Shown one piece after another: positions 17,994-27,685 of a stretch of DNA of 64,000 bases (its first letter is position 1; every line of letters begins with the position of its first letter). The position numbers were made by a program, and so were the translations under genes. Under the pieces are notes generated by a model. It was not told where the DNA came from and ran no database searches. It was given only the letters and a program-made list of their open reading frames with translations. Source of the DNA: Acinetobacter higginsii (GTDB lineage: Bacteria; Pseudomonadota; Gammaproteobacteria; Pseudomonadales; Moraxellaceae); the NCBI RefSeq assembly GCF_000369525.1, contig NZ_KB850070.1, forward strand, positions 62,001 through 126,000, in the 5' to 3' direction.

Positions 17994-18740
17994 TTATTTA
18001 ATCTGCAATAAACGGCGAATTTGCTGCGCCATCTGCTGAACATCCAAGAGGTGGTGTGGAATCGTCATCGACAATAATTGATCTGAGCGGTGACGGCGAT
18101 CAACCTCAAGCATGACATGGGTTTGGTGTGGTTCAGCTACAAAAGATACCTCCACCTCATTAAAACCACTGAATAAACGCGAAGAGACAAATTCAAGTTC
18201 TTGATAGCAGCCGATGGTCGATCTAAAATTATGCGCAGTCAGTTGGCCTTTTTCCACATCCACGCTGGATAATACAAATCCACATTGCTGCATGGCTTGT
18301 AAAAACATTTGCATGGCTGGTGTTGGCAGGACGCTTAAATAGTCACGATCCGTTGCGTCCACGCCCCAATCTACATCCAGACGGGTATTGATCCAGACCC
18401 GTGTTCCATTACGGCGGCAAGAAACTTCGGTAATCGGTGTTTCATGCGGTATTTCCATGGTGAAAGGAATATTGTGCGATTGATTTGCTGGCAATGAAAA
18501 ATTAGCACTGATTAACCATTGATCCAAAACCAAAGGCTGATTAAATTCATGATCGCCCGACTCTACCTCCGCCATGGTCATTAATTGCAGATAGAGGCCT
18601 TTAATTTCTTTATCGGTTGAGCCACCTTTAAAGTTAATCTCACCACGTAGTGTCTCCCCTGCTTGTAAGGTTGAATTAAACAAACGGGTTTCAAGCGTGA
18701 CACCTTGCAGGCCCAAGCCTGACATAATTTTGCTAAACAT
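17994..18740 (-). CDS. Spo0M-family arrestin-like protein
   Basis: A 248-residue protein of the Spo0M/sporulation-control family, an arrestin-like beta-sandwich found widely in non-sporulating bacteria. Family blocks are VTLETRLFNSTLQAGETLRG, IPFTMEIPHETP and NTRLDVDWGVDATDRDYL. It lies 58 bp downstream of the DUF2252 gene on the same strand and is closed by a terminator. Its cellular role is unknown; the name does not imply sporulation here. Confidence 0.85.
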   Translation of the reverse strand: MFSKIMSGLGLQGVTLETRLFNSTLQAGETLRGEINFKGGSTDKEIKGLYLQLMTMAEVESGDHEFNQPLVLDQWLISANFSLPANQSHNIPFTMEIPHETPITEVSCRRNGTRVWINTRLDVDWGVDATDRDYLSVLPTPAMQMFLQAMQQCGFVLSSVDVEKGQLTAHNFRSTIGCYQELEFVSSRLFSGFNEVEVSFVAEPHQTHVMLEVDRRHRSDQLLSMTIPHHLLDVQQMAQQIRRLLQIK

Positions 18741-18798
18741 TTTGTCTTTTTTCTCTCAAATCATGACTATTTTTATGTCTGTACTCACAGACCTATTA

Positions 18799-20232
18799 TT
18801 AAAGGGCATCATTGCCAGCGAGCTGAATCTGACCATCCGCTACGGCATTCATGAATTGCTGGTAGTCATTGAAATTACGCTCAGCTGACTGGGTCGCATA
18901 ATTCTGTAAAACCTCAACGATCGTACTACCTTCACCTAAATACCCCATCAACACATCGGCATTACCGGCTTTTGCATGCGCATGGGCTAAAGCGAGACCG
19001 CAACTTTCCGCATATTCATAGAAATATTCATCATCCATATCGGCAAGATCGACCGAAATTTTCATATCTCGTAACTGACGGACATGAAAATCTTGTTTCA
19101 AGCTGGAAAAACCCAAGAAGATATCGCTGGCCGCTTGCATCAATTGCTGACCATGAATCACCCGCTCGCCTTCATGCGCAACCTTATCTTTAAACAGCGG
19201 ACTGAGAATTGAAGGATTGGCTTCCTTCATTTGTAAGATCAGCGGTTCACGGTCTGCATCTTCAAATAAGGCAATTGCTGAGCGGGTTCCAACACTGCCA
19301 ACCCCCGCCACTTTGAGTGCCACATCGGTCCGCTGATAACGATCAAACAATACCTGTCGGTCATATTTCAATGAGTTACGATAGCGTTGAAAAAACTCAT
19401 CGACTTGCTCAGCAAATGGTTCATCCGCTTTGGGGTGCCACAGTAAAGGGGCATCATCAATAAAGTGTCTAAACCCGGTTGCATCATCTTGTTGGGTCAA
19501 CTTGGGTAATACCGAATGCGCATTGCGCTTTTGGGCTGAATCTAGATGCTTGGCACGTTTCTTTCTGAGTTTTCGGCATTCGGTATTTTCTAATAAAGTA
19601 GTGGCATCGACCTTTTCATACCAAACTTGCAATGGGGATAAGGCCATATTTTCTAGCAAGTGTTTGCGATAGCTGTTCAGCATGGTTTTAATGGCTTTTA
19701 AGCCGCTGCGCTCTCCCAAACCAATGTCTTTGGCCGCAATCACAAAACTGGTCACTAGGCGTTTTAAATCCCACTCAAACGGCGCAACCAAGGTTTCATC
19801 AAAGTCATTGATGCCAAATAACAGGTTACGTTCAGGACTGGCAAAACCGCCAAAGTTGCTTAAATGGCAATCGCCACAAATTTGCTGAAACAAACCTGAA
19901 TTGTGTTGTTCCCATGCTTGGTCAAACAGCATCAGTGCGGGCATACCACGATAGAACGTAAACGGCGAGACACTCATCCGCTTGGCACGAATCGGCTGTA
20001 ATTGTGCTAGGCGTCCTTGATTGCTCCAATCATAAAGCGTTAACGCCGTGGTGCCTTTGGGACGTACTGAAAGTTGAGCTAAGTTTTCACGTGGAACTTT
20101 TTTTCGTTGTGTCTTACCTAATTGAAAGCCTTCGCTTTTGCTCAATAACTTGCCTTGATAGCTATGTCGTGTGAGATCAATACTCTCTGCGGTCCAGAGT
20201 TGTTTTGGTAATTTGATTTGTTGTTTTGTCAT
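18799..20232 (-). CDS. DUF2252 protein (kinase-like fold)
   Basis: A 477-residue DUF2252 protein. The family's phosphotransferase-like motifs are present: GDCHLSNFGGF (catalytic-loop-like HxxN) at ~residue 121 and GINDFDETLVAPFEWDLKRL (metal-binding-like D-F-D). It probably forms a unit with the Spo0M-like gene downstream. Substrate unknown. The start at 20232 is preceded by AGGGGGT about 5 bases away. Confidence 0.88.
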   Translation of the reverse strand: MTKQQIKLPKQLWTAESIDLTRHSYQGKLLSKSEGFQLGKTQRKKVPRENLAQLSVRPKGTTALTLYDWSNQGRLAQLQPIRAKRMSVSPFTFYRGMPALMLFDQAWEQHNSGLFQQICGDCHLSNFGGFASPERNLLFGINDFDETLVAPFEWDLKRLVTSFVIAAKDIGLGERSGLKAIKTMLNSYRKHLLENMALSPLQVWYEKVDATTLLENTECRKLRKKRAKHLDSAQKRNAHSVLPKLTQQDDATGFRHFIDDAPLLWHPKADEPFAEQVDEFFQRYRNSLKYDRQVLFDRYQRTDVALKVAGVGSVGTRSAIALFEDADREPLILQMKEANPSILSPLFKDKVAHEGERVIHGQQLMQAASDIFLGFSSLKQDFHVRQLRDMKISVDLADMDDEYFYEYAESCGLALAHAHAKAGNADVLMGYLGEGSTIVEVLQNYATQSAERNFNDYQQFMNAVADGQIQLAGNDAL

Positions 20233-20320
20233 AACACCCCCTATAAATCCAGTAGTGTTATAGCAATAATTTGAATGAATAGGATAATGATTTTTTTAAT
20301 TTTTTAGCGTGATTAAAGCA

Positions 20321-20358
20321 CTGCCAAATATTCCATTTCATCAAGACATATTTGGCAG
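20321..20358 (-). terminator. Hairpin after the HAD-IB phosphatase gene
   Basis: CTGCCAAATA (20321-20330) pairs exactly with TATTTGGCAG (20349-20358). On the minus strand the trailing T run is short (CTTTAAT). Confidence 0.55.
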
Positions 20359-20370
20359 CAAATCAAAACT

Positions 20371-21021
20371 TTAAATCGACCAGTCTTGAATGTCCCAAGC
20401 CTGCTGTTGCGCTAGCTTTTCTAAACGATCATCCGGATTGACCGCAATCGCATGGGTGGCATATTCAAGCAAGAAACGATCATTAATTGAATCAGAATAG
20501 GCCCATGACTCAGACACGGACCGACCAGCCAACCACTGATCCAGACGCGTGAGCTTGCCTTTTTGATAACACGGAATCCCTGCCACCTTGCCTGTATATT
20601 GACCATCAATTACTTCTGCATTGGTGGCAATAATCTCGGTAATGCCAAATTCACGGAAAATCGGTGCGGTAATAAAGTCACTGGTGGCGGTGATACCGAC
20701 AATGGCATGACCAAGATCTTGATGTTTTTTAATCGCATCGAAGCCTTTAGGTCGCATCTGCGGACGAATGACTTTCTGCATAAACAACTGATGTAACTCA
20801 GTTAAATAGGCATTGTCGTGTTTGGTCAGGAATTCGAATACAAATTCATTATAAGCAATCGGATCAAGTTGCCCTGCTTTATAGTCTTCGTAGAATTTGT
20901 CATTCATTTGACGATGATGGACTGGATCGACTAAACCTTCATTGACTAAAAATTCACCCCAAGAGTGATCAGAGTCAGTATTTAACAGGGTGTGATCTAA
21001 ATCAAACAAAGCCAATTGCAT
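20371..21021 (-). CDS. HAD-IB family phosphatase (SerB/CicA-like)
   Basis: A 216-residue HAD hydrolase. Motif I is FDLDHTLL (nucleophile Asp7 and Asp9), motif II is the Thr in GITATSDF, and motif IV is the SDSINDRFLLEYA segment. The four-helix cap of class IB proteins lies between motifs I and II. Relatives include phosphoserine phosphatases and CicA-type proteins; the substrate cannot be told from sequence. It is divergent from rppH across 183 bp. Confidence 0.88.
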   Translation of the reverse strand: MQLALFDLDHTLLNTDSDHSWGEFLVNEGLVDPVHHRQMNDKFYEDYKAGQLDPIAYNEFVFEFLTKHDNAYLTELHQLFMQKVIRPQMRPKGFDAIKKHQDLGHAIVGITATSDFITAPIFREFGITEIIATNAEVIDGQYTGKVAGIPCYQKGKLTRLDQWLAGRSVSESWAYSDSINDRFLLEYATHAIAVNPDDRLEKLAQQQAWDIQDWSI

Positions 21022-21123
21022 AGAATTTCTCGTTTAAACTGAAAATTAAGAAAAAAAATGTAAATCTATCACCGCTAGTCGATAGAAATTCGTTAAGATC
21101 ATAGCAATTTTTAAACATTTTAC

Positions 21124-21177
21124 TTTGACCTTTTTCGAGTTGGACAAAAGAGTGACTGTCCCCGAGATCAAAGTCAA
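21124..21177 (+). other. Imperfect hairpin in the rppH leader region
   Basis: Nested pairings TTGAC/GTCAA at the base and GGACA (21142-21146)/TGTCC (21157-21161) at the tip, with TCG/CGA between. This lies 28 bp before the rppH start codon. Confidence 0.35.
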
Positions 21178-21204
21178 CGATATAGACAAAATTTAGGTAG
21201 CCAA

Positions 21205-21681
21205 ATGATCGACTCAGAAGGTTTCCGACCCAACGTCGGGATCATTTTGGCAAACGATGACGGACAAGTTTTATGGGCAAAACGCATTGGTCACAATGCT
21301 TGGCAATTTCCACAAGGAGGGATCCAATTTGGTGAAACCCCTGAACAGGCACTTTTTCGTGAACTGAGAGAAGAAGTCGGTTTATTGCCCGAACACGTCC
21401 AAATTATAGCGCAAACAAAAGGTTGGCTGCGTTATCGTTTGCCACATCGGTACATTCGGTCAGATTCAGATCCGGTATGTATTGGACAAAAGCAGAAATG
21501 GTTTTTACTGAAGTTAACGGCCTCGCCGCATCATATTCAGTTAAACCTATCAGACCCACCCGAATTCGATGAATGGCAATGGGTGAGTTACTGGTACCCA
21601 TTGGGTCAAGTGGTCAACTTCAAACGTGATGTTTACCGTAAAGCTATGATGGAATTATGTTTACAACTACCTCAGCGCTAA
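21205..21681 (+). CDS. rppH: RNA pyrophosphohydrolase
   Basis: Removes pyrophosphate from 5'-triphosphorylated mRNA ends and so triggers RNase E decay. The 158-residue Nudix protein has the Nudix box starting at [13 protein letters not shown] and ending REEVGL, and the RppH-type N-terminus [15 protein letters not shown]. It lies 93 bp upstream of ptsP on the same strand, the same order as in many gammaproteobacteria, and is probably co-transcribed. Confidence 0.96.
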   Translation: MIDSEGFRPNVGIILANDDGQVLWAKRIGHNAWQFPQGGIQFGETPEQALFRELREEVGLLPEHVQIIAQTKGWLRYRLPHRYIRSDSDPVCIGQKQKWFLLKLTASPHHIQLNLSDPPEFDEWQWVSYWYPLGQVVNFKRDVYRKAMMELCLQLPQR

Positions 21682-21774
21682 TTGTCATGAAATCATCATT
21701 TTAAGCAATGATTTTTGGCAACAGAGCTGTTATAACTAGGCCTATAACGATTCAATAAATTGGAGTAAACATCC

Positions 21775-24069
21775 ATGTCAAACATGCAACTCGACACGCT
21801 TAGACGCATTGTGCAAGAAATCAATGCGTCCGTCAGTTTGCATGATTCCTTGGACATTATGGTCAATCATGTGGCCGATGCCATGCATGTGGATGTCTGT
21901 TCAATTTATTTATTGGACGAGCGTAATCGTCGTTATGTACTGATGGCGTCTAAAGGGTTAAAACCAGAGGCGGTTGGCACCGTATCACTCAGTGTCGGTG
22001 AGGGTTTGGTTGGCTTGGTCGGTCAACGTGAAGAAATCGTTAACTTAGACAATGCCCCTAAACATGAGCGCTTTGCCTATTTACCTGAAACAGGTGAAGA
22101 GCTATTCAACTCCTTCCTTGGCGTTCCAGTGATGTATCGCCGTAAGGTAATGGGGGTGCTGGTTGTTCAAAATAAAGAGTCTCAAGACTTTAGCGAAGCC
22201 GCTGAATCATTCTTGGTCACACTTTGTGCACAGCTCTCAGGTGTAATTGCTCATGCACATGCTGTGGGAAATATTGATGTGTTCCGTAAACCCAGCAATG
22301 GCCCGAGCTATAAAACCTTCCAAGGTGTGTCTGGTGCAGGTGGTGTGGCCTTAGGTCGTGCCATCGTTCTTTACCCCCCTGCTGATCTCGCTGCAATTCC
22401 TGACCGTGAAGCCGAAGACATCAGTGACGAATTAGAATTACTCGATCAAGCCATTGCTGCAGTACGTTTAGAGATTCAATCCCTAGATGAAAAAATGCAA
22501 GATTCACTCATGTCGGAAGAACGTGCCTTATTTAGCGTGTTTTTACGTATGTTAGATGAAAATGCACTACCGAGTGAAATTAAAGACCATATTCGTGCTG
22601 GCAGTTGGGCACAGGGTGCGGTACGCAAAGTCATCGACAAACATGTCGCGTTATTTGCACAAATGGAAGATGACTACCTGCGTGAACGTGTTTCTGATCT
22701 GAAAGATCTTGGGCGCCGAATCTTGGCTTGCTTGCAAGAAAACGATACTAGTCATCGTGAACTCAGTCCGGACAGCATTTTGATTGGCGAAGAGATCAGC
22801 ACCGCAGCCTTGGTGGAATTACCCGTGGATAATATTGCGGCGATTGTCACTTCTGAGGGTGCGGCCAACTCACATATGGTGATTGTTGCACGCGCCTTGG
22901 GCATTCCAACTGTGGTGGGGGTAACCGAGTTACCAATCACCACACTGGATGATATCGAAATGATTGTAGATGCCTATCAAGGCCGTGTTTTCGTCAATCC
23001 ACCGCGTCGTCTACGTCAACGTTATAAAGAAGTACAAAAAGAAGAAGAGCAAATCGCCAAAGATTTGAAGCAATACGAAACCAAAGATGCAATTACCCCA
23101 GATGGCGTGTCGATTCCTTTATTCGTCAATACCGGTTTGATGATTGATGTGGTCCGTGGTGTACAACGAGGTGCCAAAGGTGTTGGCTTATATCGTAGTG
23201 AAATTCCATTCATGTTACGTGAGCGCTTCCCTGGCGAAGAAGAACAACGTGCCATCTATCGCCAACAATTAAGCCATTTTGCCAACAAACCTGTGATTAT
23301 GCGCACCCTCGATATTGGTGCGGACAAGGACTTACCGTATTTCAGTATTGAAGAAGAAAATTCAGCATTGGGTTGGCGTGGCATACGCTTTACCCTTGAT
23401 CATCCTGAAATTTTCTCTGCGCAAATTCGTGCCATGCTGAAAGCCAGTATTGGTCTAAATAATTTGCATATCTTGTTGCCAATGGTGACCAGTGTCAGTG
23501 AAGTGGAAGAAGTACTGTATCTGTTAGAACGTGACTGGATTGCGGTACAAGAAGAAGAACAGGTCAAGATTACCAAACCTAAAATCGGGATTATGGTTGA
23601 AGTACCAAGTGTACTTTTACAGATTGATGAATTTGCCGAACTGGTTGATTTCTTCTCGGTAGGCTCAAACGATTTAACCCAATATTTACTGGCAGTCGAT
23701 CGGAATAACCCGCATGTGGCCAACGTCTATTCGCATTTCCATCCATCGGTACTACGTGCACTAAAACGTTTGGTTCAAGACTGTCATATCCATCAGAAAC
23801 CAGTCAGCGTCTGCGGTGAAATGGCGGGCGATCCATTGTCTGCAATTTTATTAATGGCAATGGGTTTTAACACCCTTTCGATGAGTTCAAGCAATATTCT
23901 CAGAGTACGCAAAGCGATTTGTCATGTCCCAATGACTGATGCTAAGAAACTGTTGGATGATGTTCTACAAATGAACAACCCACTGGTGATTAAAAGTTGG
24001 CTTGAACATTATTTCAAGACTCACGGTCTTGCCGATATGGTCAAATCCAATCGTATGCTCAATGTCTAA
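21775..24069 (+). CDS. ptsP: Phosphoenolpyruvate-protein phosphotransferase PtsP (EI-Ntr)
   Basis: First enzyme of the nitrogen phosphotransferase system; it passes phosphate from PEP to NPr. The 764-residue protein has an N-terminal GAF domain (residues ~15-160), then the EI phosphohistidine domain with the active histidine in GAANSHMVIVARALG (His367), and a C-terminal PEP-binding barrel. Conserved segments of that barrel are MRTLDIGADKDLPYF and the cysteine loop PVSVCGEMAGD. GGAGTAAAC precedes the ATG. A bidirectional terminator follows. Confidence 0.96.
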   Translation: MSNMQLDTLRRIVQEINASVSLHDSLDIMVNHVADAMHVDVCSIYLLDERNRRYVLMASKGLKPEAVGTVSLSVGEGLVGLVGQREEIVNLDNAPKHERFAYLPETGEELFNSFLGVPVMYRRKVMGVLVVQNKESQDFSEAAESFLVTLCAQLSGVIAHAHAVGNIDVFRKPSNGPSYKTFQGVSGAGGVALGRAIVLYPPADLAAIPDREAEDISDELELLDQAIAAVRLEIQSLDEKMQDSLMSEERALFSVFLRMLDENALPSEIKDHIRAGSWAQGAVRKVIDKHVALFAQMEDDYLRERVSDLKDLGRRILACLQENDTSHRELSPDSILIGEEISTAALVELPVDNIAAIVTSEGAANSHMVIVARALGIPTVVGVTELPITTLDDIEMIVDAYQGRVFVNPPRRLRQRYKEVQKEEEQIAKDLKQYETKDAITPDGVSIPLFVNTGLMIDVVRGVQRGAKGVGLYRSEIPFMLRERFPGEEEQRAIYRQQLSHFANKPVIMRTLDIGADKDLPYFSIEEENSALGWRGIRFTLDHPEIFSAQIRAMLKASIGLNNLHILLPMVTSVSEVEEVLYLLERDWIAVQEEEQVKITKPKIGIMVEVPSVLLQIDEFAELVDFFSVGSNDLTQYLLAVDRNNPHVANVYSHFHPSVLRALKRLVQDCHIHQKPVSVCGEMAGDPLSAILLMAMGFNTLSMSSSNILRVRKAICHVPMTDAKKLLDDVLQMNNPLVIKSWLEHYFKTHGLADMVKSNRMLNV

Positions 24070-24098
24070 ACGAGACATTTCCATATAAGACCAAACAT

Positions 24099-24135
24099 AA
24101 AAAAGGGCGATACTTTCAACAAGATCGCCCTTTTT
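24099..24135. terminator. Bidirectional terminator between ptsP and a lipoprotein gene
   Basis: AAAAAAGGGCGAT and ATCGCCCTTTTT arms separated by a 12-base loop. Confidence 0.85.
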
Positions 24136-24147
24136 CAATACATATGC

Positions 24148-24597
24148 TTATTTTGCTGAACGCAGGTAAATCTGTTGTTTTCCGCCATTCAACGTCACGT
24201 TCGGAAATTTACGATCATAATCAATCACAATCGCATCTTTGCCAGTTAAATTCTTGGCATCCGATTCCCAAGTCACATAGTATTTGATTTTAGCATCATC
24301 CCGAACTGAGGGCTGAATAAGCTTACGGTGATCTGCAGGCACAGTAAAATCAACCGCAAATGGGACCTGAGAGATTTGAACTTTTTTCTGTTGAATCAAA
24401 GTCGCTGGGACATCTGCGATCTGACTATCTACTGCATATAAGCTTACTGTACCCTGTTGTTGCGTGACCGCATAATTTCCTTGCCCAACAAACTCAACCT
24501 TCAAGGAATTTGCTTTAGTCTCATCTTTTTGTGGCATGGAAGTACAACCTGCTAAAACAGTTAAAGACAACCCGAAACTCAATGCTAACTTTTTCAT
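24148..24597 (-). CDS. Lipoprotein of unknown function
   Basis: A 149-residue predicted lipoprotein (MKKLALSFGLSLTVLAGC, lipobox LAGC). The mature domain is beta-rich, with KYYVTWESDAKN and a basic C-terminus. No family recognised. I use the ATG at 24597 because AAGAGA lies 8-10 bases before it and the signal peptide then starts normally; the longer frame adds 14 hydrophobic residues with no ribosome site. Monocistronic. Confidence 0.75.
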   Translation of the reverse strand: MKKLALSFGLSLTVLAGCTSMPQKDETKANSLKVEFVGQGNYAVTQQQGTVSLYAVDSQIADVPATLIQQKKVQISQVPFAVDFTVPADHRKLIQPSVRDDAKIKYYVTWESDAKNLTGKDAIVIDYDRKFPNVTLNGGKQQIYLRSAK

Positions 24598-25228
24598 TTT
24601 TTTAATCTCTTCAAAGATAAGCACAAAATAACATAGCAAACGTAAAAATCTTAAGGGTTTACATATTTACTACTGAGCATCTGCTTTTAGATAACAAGCA
24701 AAGTATGCTGAATAAATTCCGTCGTTTTAACTGTACTCACTGAGTAAATTAATCAATTTTAAGATACATCAAAAACCATGAGAGAAATCAATTGAGGACT
24801 TTTTACATAACTCCAACAGGTAAAACAGGCCCTTTTATAAAACAACCAATGTCTTTCTCACTTTCCAAAACAAACACTAGATTCAATTTCAACTAAAACC
24901 CAGCAAAGCAGTAAGTCTTTATTTTTTCGTTATCTTTTATCTTTTTTTAACAAATCTAACATTCAAAAAAGTACAGTTCATGTTTAAGATTTAGACAGCT
25001 TCAATCGAATAAAGCATTTATGACATCAACTTTAATCCATTGGAAAAAAAGCTTTCATCAACCTAGAGTAAAAATACAAAGGATGGGAACTTGATCATTA
25101 TAAATCGCACTTAGGCATCCGAAGTTTCGATACCCAATTTGCGCATGAGACAGTTAAACATTCATATCTTTGAACGGTCAAACAGTTGAGGTGACCTCAC
25201 TCACGGGTCATCTTGATGGAGATAGAAC
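24598..25228. other. Long intergenic region before the catalase gene
   Basis: About 630 bp, AT-rich, with no credible gene. Two palindromes stand out: ACTCA-C-TGAGT at 24735-24745 and TGAGGT-G-ACCTCA at 25187-25199, the latter 30 bp before the catalase start. The segment GGTGACC (25191) can alternatively pair with GGGTCATC (25205). I see no clear OxyR site or promoter. Confidence 0.45.
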
Positions 25229-26749
25229 ATGAGCCAAGACGATAAAAAATGTCCTTATAGCCACTTAACTACTGACTTCGGCGCACCTGTCGTCGACAAC
25301 CAAAATAGTATGACCGCAGGTGCTAGAGGACCATTATTAGCCCAAGATTTATGGCTGAATGAAAAACTTGCCAACTTTGTCCGTGAAGTGATTCCTGAGC
25401 GCCGTATGCATGCCAAAGGTTCAGGTGCATTTGGTACATTCACCGTAACCCATGATATTACTCAATATACCCGCGCTAAAATTTTTAGCGAAATCGGTAA
25501 AAAAACTGAAATGTTTGCTCGCTTTACCACAGTTGCAGGTGAACGTGGTGCAGCAGATGCGGAACGAGATATCCGTGGTTTTGCTTTAAAATTTTATACT
25601 GAAGAAGGTAACTGGGACATGGTCGGGAACAATACCCCTGTGTTCTTCTTACGTGATCCACGTAAATTCCCAGATTTAAACAAAGCGGTAAAACGCGACC
25701 CTAAAACCAATATGCGTAGTGCAACCAATAACTGGGATTTCTGGACATTACTTCCAGAAGCATTACACCAAGTGACGATCGTGATGTCTGATCGCGGTAT
25801 TCCTTCAAGCTACCGCCATATGCATGGTTTTAGTAGCCATACTTATAGTTTTATTAATGCTGCCAATGAGCGTTTCTGGGTGAAATTCCACTTTAGAACG
25901 CAACAAGGAATTAAAAACTTAACTGATGCAGAAGCTGGCGAATTGGTGGGCCAAGATCGTGAAAGTCATCAACGTGATCTGTTCGATGCGATTGAACGTC
26001 AAGACTATCCAAAATGGACGCTTTTCGTACAAATCATGCCAGAGCAAGATGCCGAGAAAGTTCCATATCACCCATTTGACTTAACCAAGGTTTGGCCTCA
26101 CGGCGACTATCCATTGATTGAAGTTGGTGAATTTGAACTTAACCGTAATTCAGAAAACTTCTTCTTAGATGTGGAACAATCTGCTTTTGCACCAAGTAAC
26201 TTAGTACCTGGTATCAGTGTTTCACCAGACCGTATGTTACAAGCGCGTTTGTTTAACTATGCAGATGCTCAACGCTACCGTCTCGGTGTGAACTACCAAC
26301 AAATTCCAGTCAACGCCGCACGTTGCCCTGTACATAGTAACCACCGCGATGGTCAAGGCCGTATCGACGCCAACTATGGTGGCTTACCACATTATGAGCC
26401 AAACAGCTTCGGTCAATGGCAAGAGCAGCCTCAGTACAAAGAGCCCCCATTGAAAATTAATGGCGATGCTGATTTCTGGGATTATCGTGAAGATGACAAT
26501 GACTATTTCAGTCAACCGCGTGCCTTGTTCGAATTGATGACAGCTGAACAACAAGATGCATTATTTGGCAATACAGCACGTGCCATGGGTGATGCTTTGG
26601 ACTTCATCAAATATCGTCATATCCGTAACTGTTATGCATGCCACCCTGCTTATGGTGAAGGCGTAGCGAAAGCATTAGGCATGACGGTTGCAGATGCTCA
26701 AGCTGCTCGTGAAACCGATCCAGCCCGTCATTTACCTAGCTTTCTGTAA
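25229..26749 (+). CDS. katA: Monofunctional haem catalase (clade 3-like)
   Basis: Dismutates hydrogen peroxide to water and oxygen in the cytoplasm. The 506-residue enzyme has the distal histidine in [14 protein letters not shown] (His61), the distal Asn in GNNTPVFF and the proximal haem-ligand tyrosine in [14 protein letters not shown]. There is no signal peptide. Near the C-terminus it reads [18 protein letters not shown], so residues 468-472 form C-x-x-C-H where relatives usually carry one cysteine. GGAGATAGAAC precedes the ATG. A terminator follows; the gene stands alone. Confidence 0.93.
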   Translation: MSQDDKKCPYSHLTTDFGAPVVDNQNSMTAGARGPLLAQDLWLNEKLANFVREVIPERRMHAKGSGAFGTFTVTHDITQYTRAKIFSEIGKKTEMFARFTTVAGERGAADAERDIRGFALKFYTEEGNWDMVGNNTPVFFLRDPRKFPDLNKAVKRDPKTNMRSATNNWDFWTLLPEALHQVTIVMSDRGIPSSYRHMHGFSSHTYSFINAANERFWVKFHFRTQQGIKNLTDAEAGELVGQDRESHQRDLFDAIERQDYPKWTLFVQIMPEQDAEKVPYHPFDLTKVWPHGDYPLIEVGEFELNRNSENFFLDVEQSAFAPSNLVPGISVSPDRMLQARLFNYADAQRYRLGVNYQQIPVNAARCPVHSNHRDGQGRIDANYGGLPHYEPNSFGQWQEQPQYKEPPLKINGDADFWDYREDDNDYFSQPRALFELMTAEQQDALFGNTARAMGDALDFIKYRHIRNCYACHPAYGEGVAKALGMTVADAQAARETDPARHLPSFL

Positions 26750-26768
26750 ACCTTAAATATTGAAATTT

Positions 26769-26797
26769 AAAGCCATCCTCGGATGGCTTTTTTAATG
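26769..26797 (+). terminator. Terminator of the catalase gene
   Basis: AAAGCCATCC / GGATGGCTTT stem with a TC-containing short loop and a six-T run. Confidence 0.88.
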
Positions 26798-26840
26798 CAG
26801 TTGAGGGACAATTTATTCACCCCCCATTAGAACAATAAAT

Positions 26841-27281
26841 ATGCTGAAATCATTAGAACACCTTATCCAAAGTCATGACATCATCCTGTTTGATGCAGAG
26901 TGCGTACTATGCTCAGCATGGGCAGATTTTATGATCAAGCATGATCAACACTGCCAATTCAAACTAGTTTCAGTGCAATCCAATATCGGACAGCAACTCC
27001 TCACCTATTGTCATCTCCCTACTGATCATTTTGAAACAATGGTCTTACTGGAAAATGGTCAATGTTATACCGAATCGACCGCCTTTCTACGCATTATGCA
27101 ACGACTGGATTCCCCTTATCGCGGCTTGAAATATGCCCGTCTTGTGCCTCAAACCATCCGAGATTTTGCTTATCGTCGAATCGCCTTAAATCGCTACCGC
27201 CTATTTGGTCAAACCGAACAGTGCTATCGAGTGACGCCTGAAACTCAGCAGCATTTTCTATTGGATGAGGTCTTAACATGA
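26841..27281 (+). CDS. DCC (DUF393) thiol-disulfide oxidoreductase-like protein
   Basis: A 146-residue DUF393 protein. The family signature DxxCxLC appears as FDAECVLCSAWADF (residues ~18-31), a variant of the D-C-C pattern. The closing part holds the family's YRRIALNRYRLFG block. Its stop overlaps the start of the DoxX-like gene (ATGA at 27278-27281), so the two are translationally coupled, a pairing that suggests a shared membrane redox role. Confidence 0.85.
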   Translation: MLKSLEHLIQSHDIILFDAECVLCSAWADFMIKHDQHCQFKLVSVQSNIGQQLLTYCHLPTDHFETMVLLENGQCYTESTAFLRIMQRLDSPYRGLKYARLVPQTIRDFAYRRIALNRYRLFGQTEQCYRVTPETQQHFLLDEVLT

Positions 27282-27685
27282 ATAGTCAGAACCAGACCAT
27301 TCAACAGATCTTAAGGTTTTGTCAGTTAATTATTGCAGTGCTTTGGATTTATCAGGGGTTGATTCCCAAACTGATATTTCAGGTTGAAGGTGAATACTAT
27401 GTTTGGCAACAACTCAATATTGCAGCCCCCTATATTCCGTGGATGATTTCACTGTCGGGCATTGCCGAGATCATTTTTGGTAGTCTATTTTTATTTTTAA
27501 CTCACAAGTATTTACATTGGCTCAGCATTATCAGCCTGATTGGGTTATTTATTTTCGTTTTATATATTTATCCCAATCAGATCTATCAAGCCTTTAATCC
27601 TGTGGTCATGAATATTGCACTTGCGAGCCTTTCTGTGATTTCACTATGGAGTATCAAAGCTCTACAAAACGCTAAGCACGAATAA
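27278..27685 (+). CDS. DoxX-like membrane protein
   Basis: A 135-residue protein with four membrane helices, resembling the DoxX-like family (IAVLWIYQGLIPKLIF and the GIAEIIFGSLFLF helix). The start overlaps the DCC gene by 4 bases. Its 3' end overlaps the convergent MBL-fold gene by 14 bases, so the two messages are antisense at their ends. Function is unproven. Confidence 0.75.
   Translation: MNSQNQTIQQILRFCQLIIAVLWIYQGLIPKLIFQVEGEYYVWQQLNIAAPYIPWMISLSGIAEIIFGSLFLFLTHKYLHWLSIISLIGLFIFVLYIYPNQIYQAFNPVVMNIALASLSVISLWSIKALQNAKHE

Noticed and set aside
17994..18740. Sporulation function
   Set aside because: Spo0M-like proteins are common in non-sporulating bacteria, and no other sporulation gene is present.
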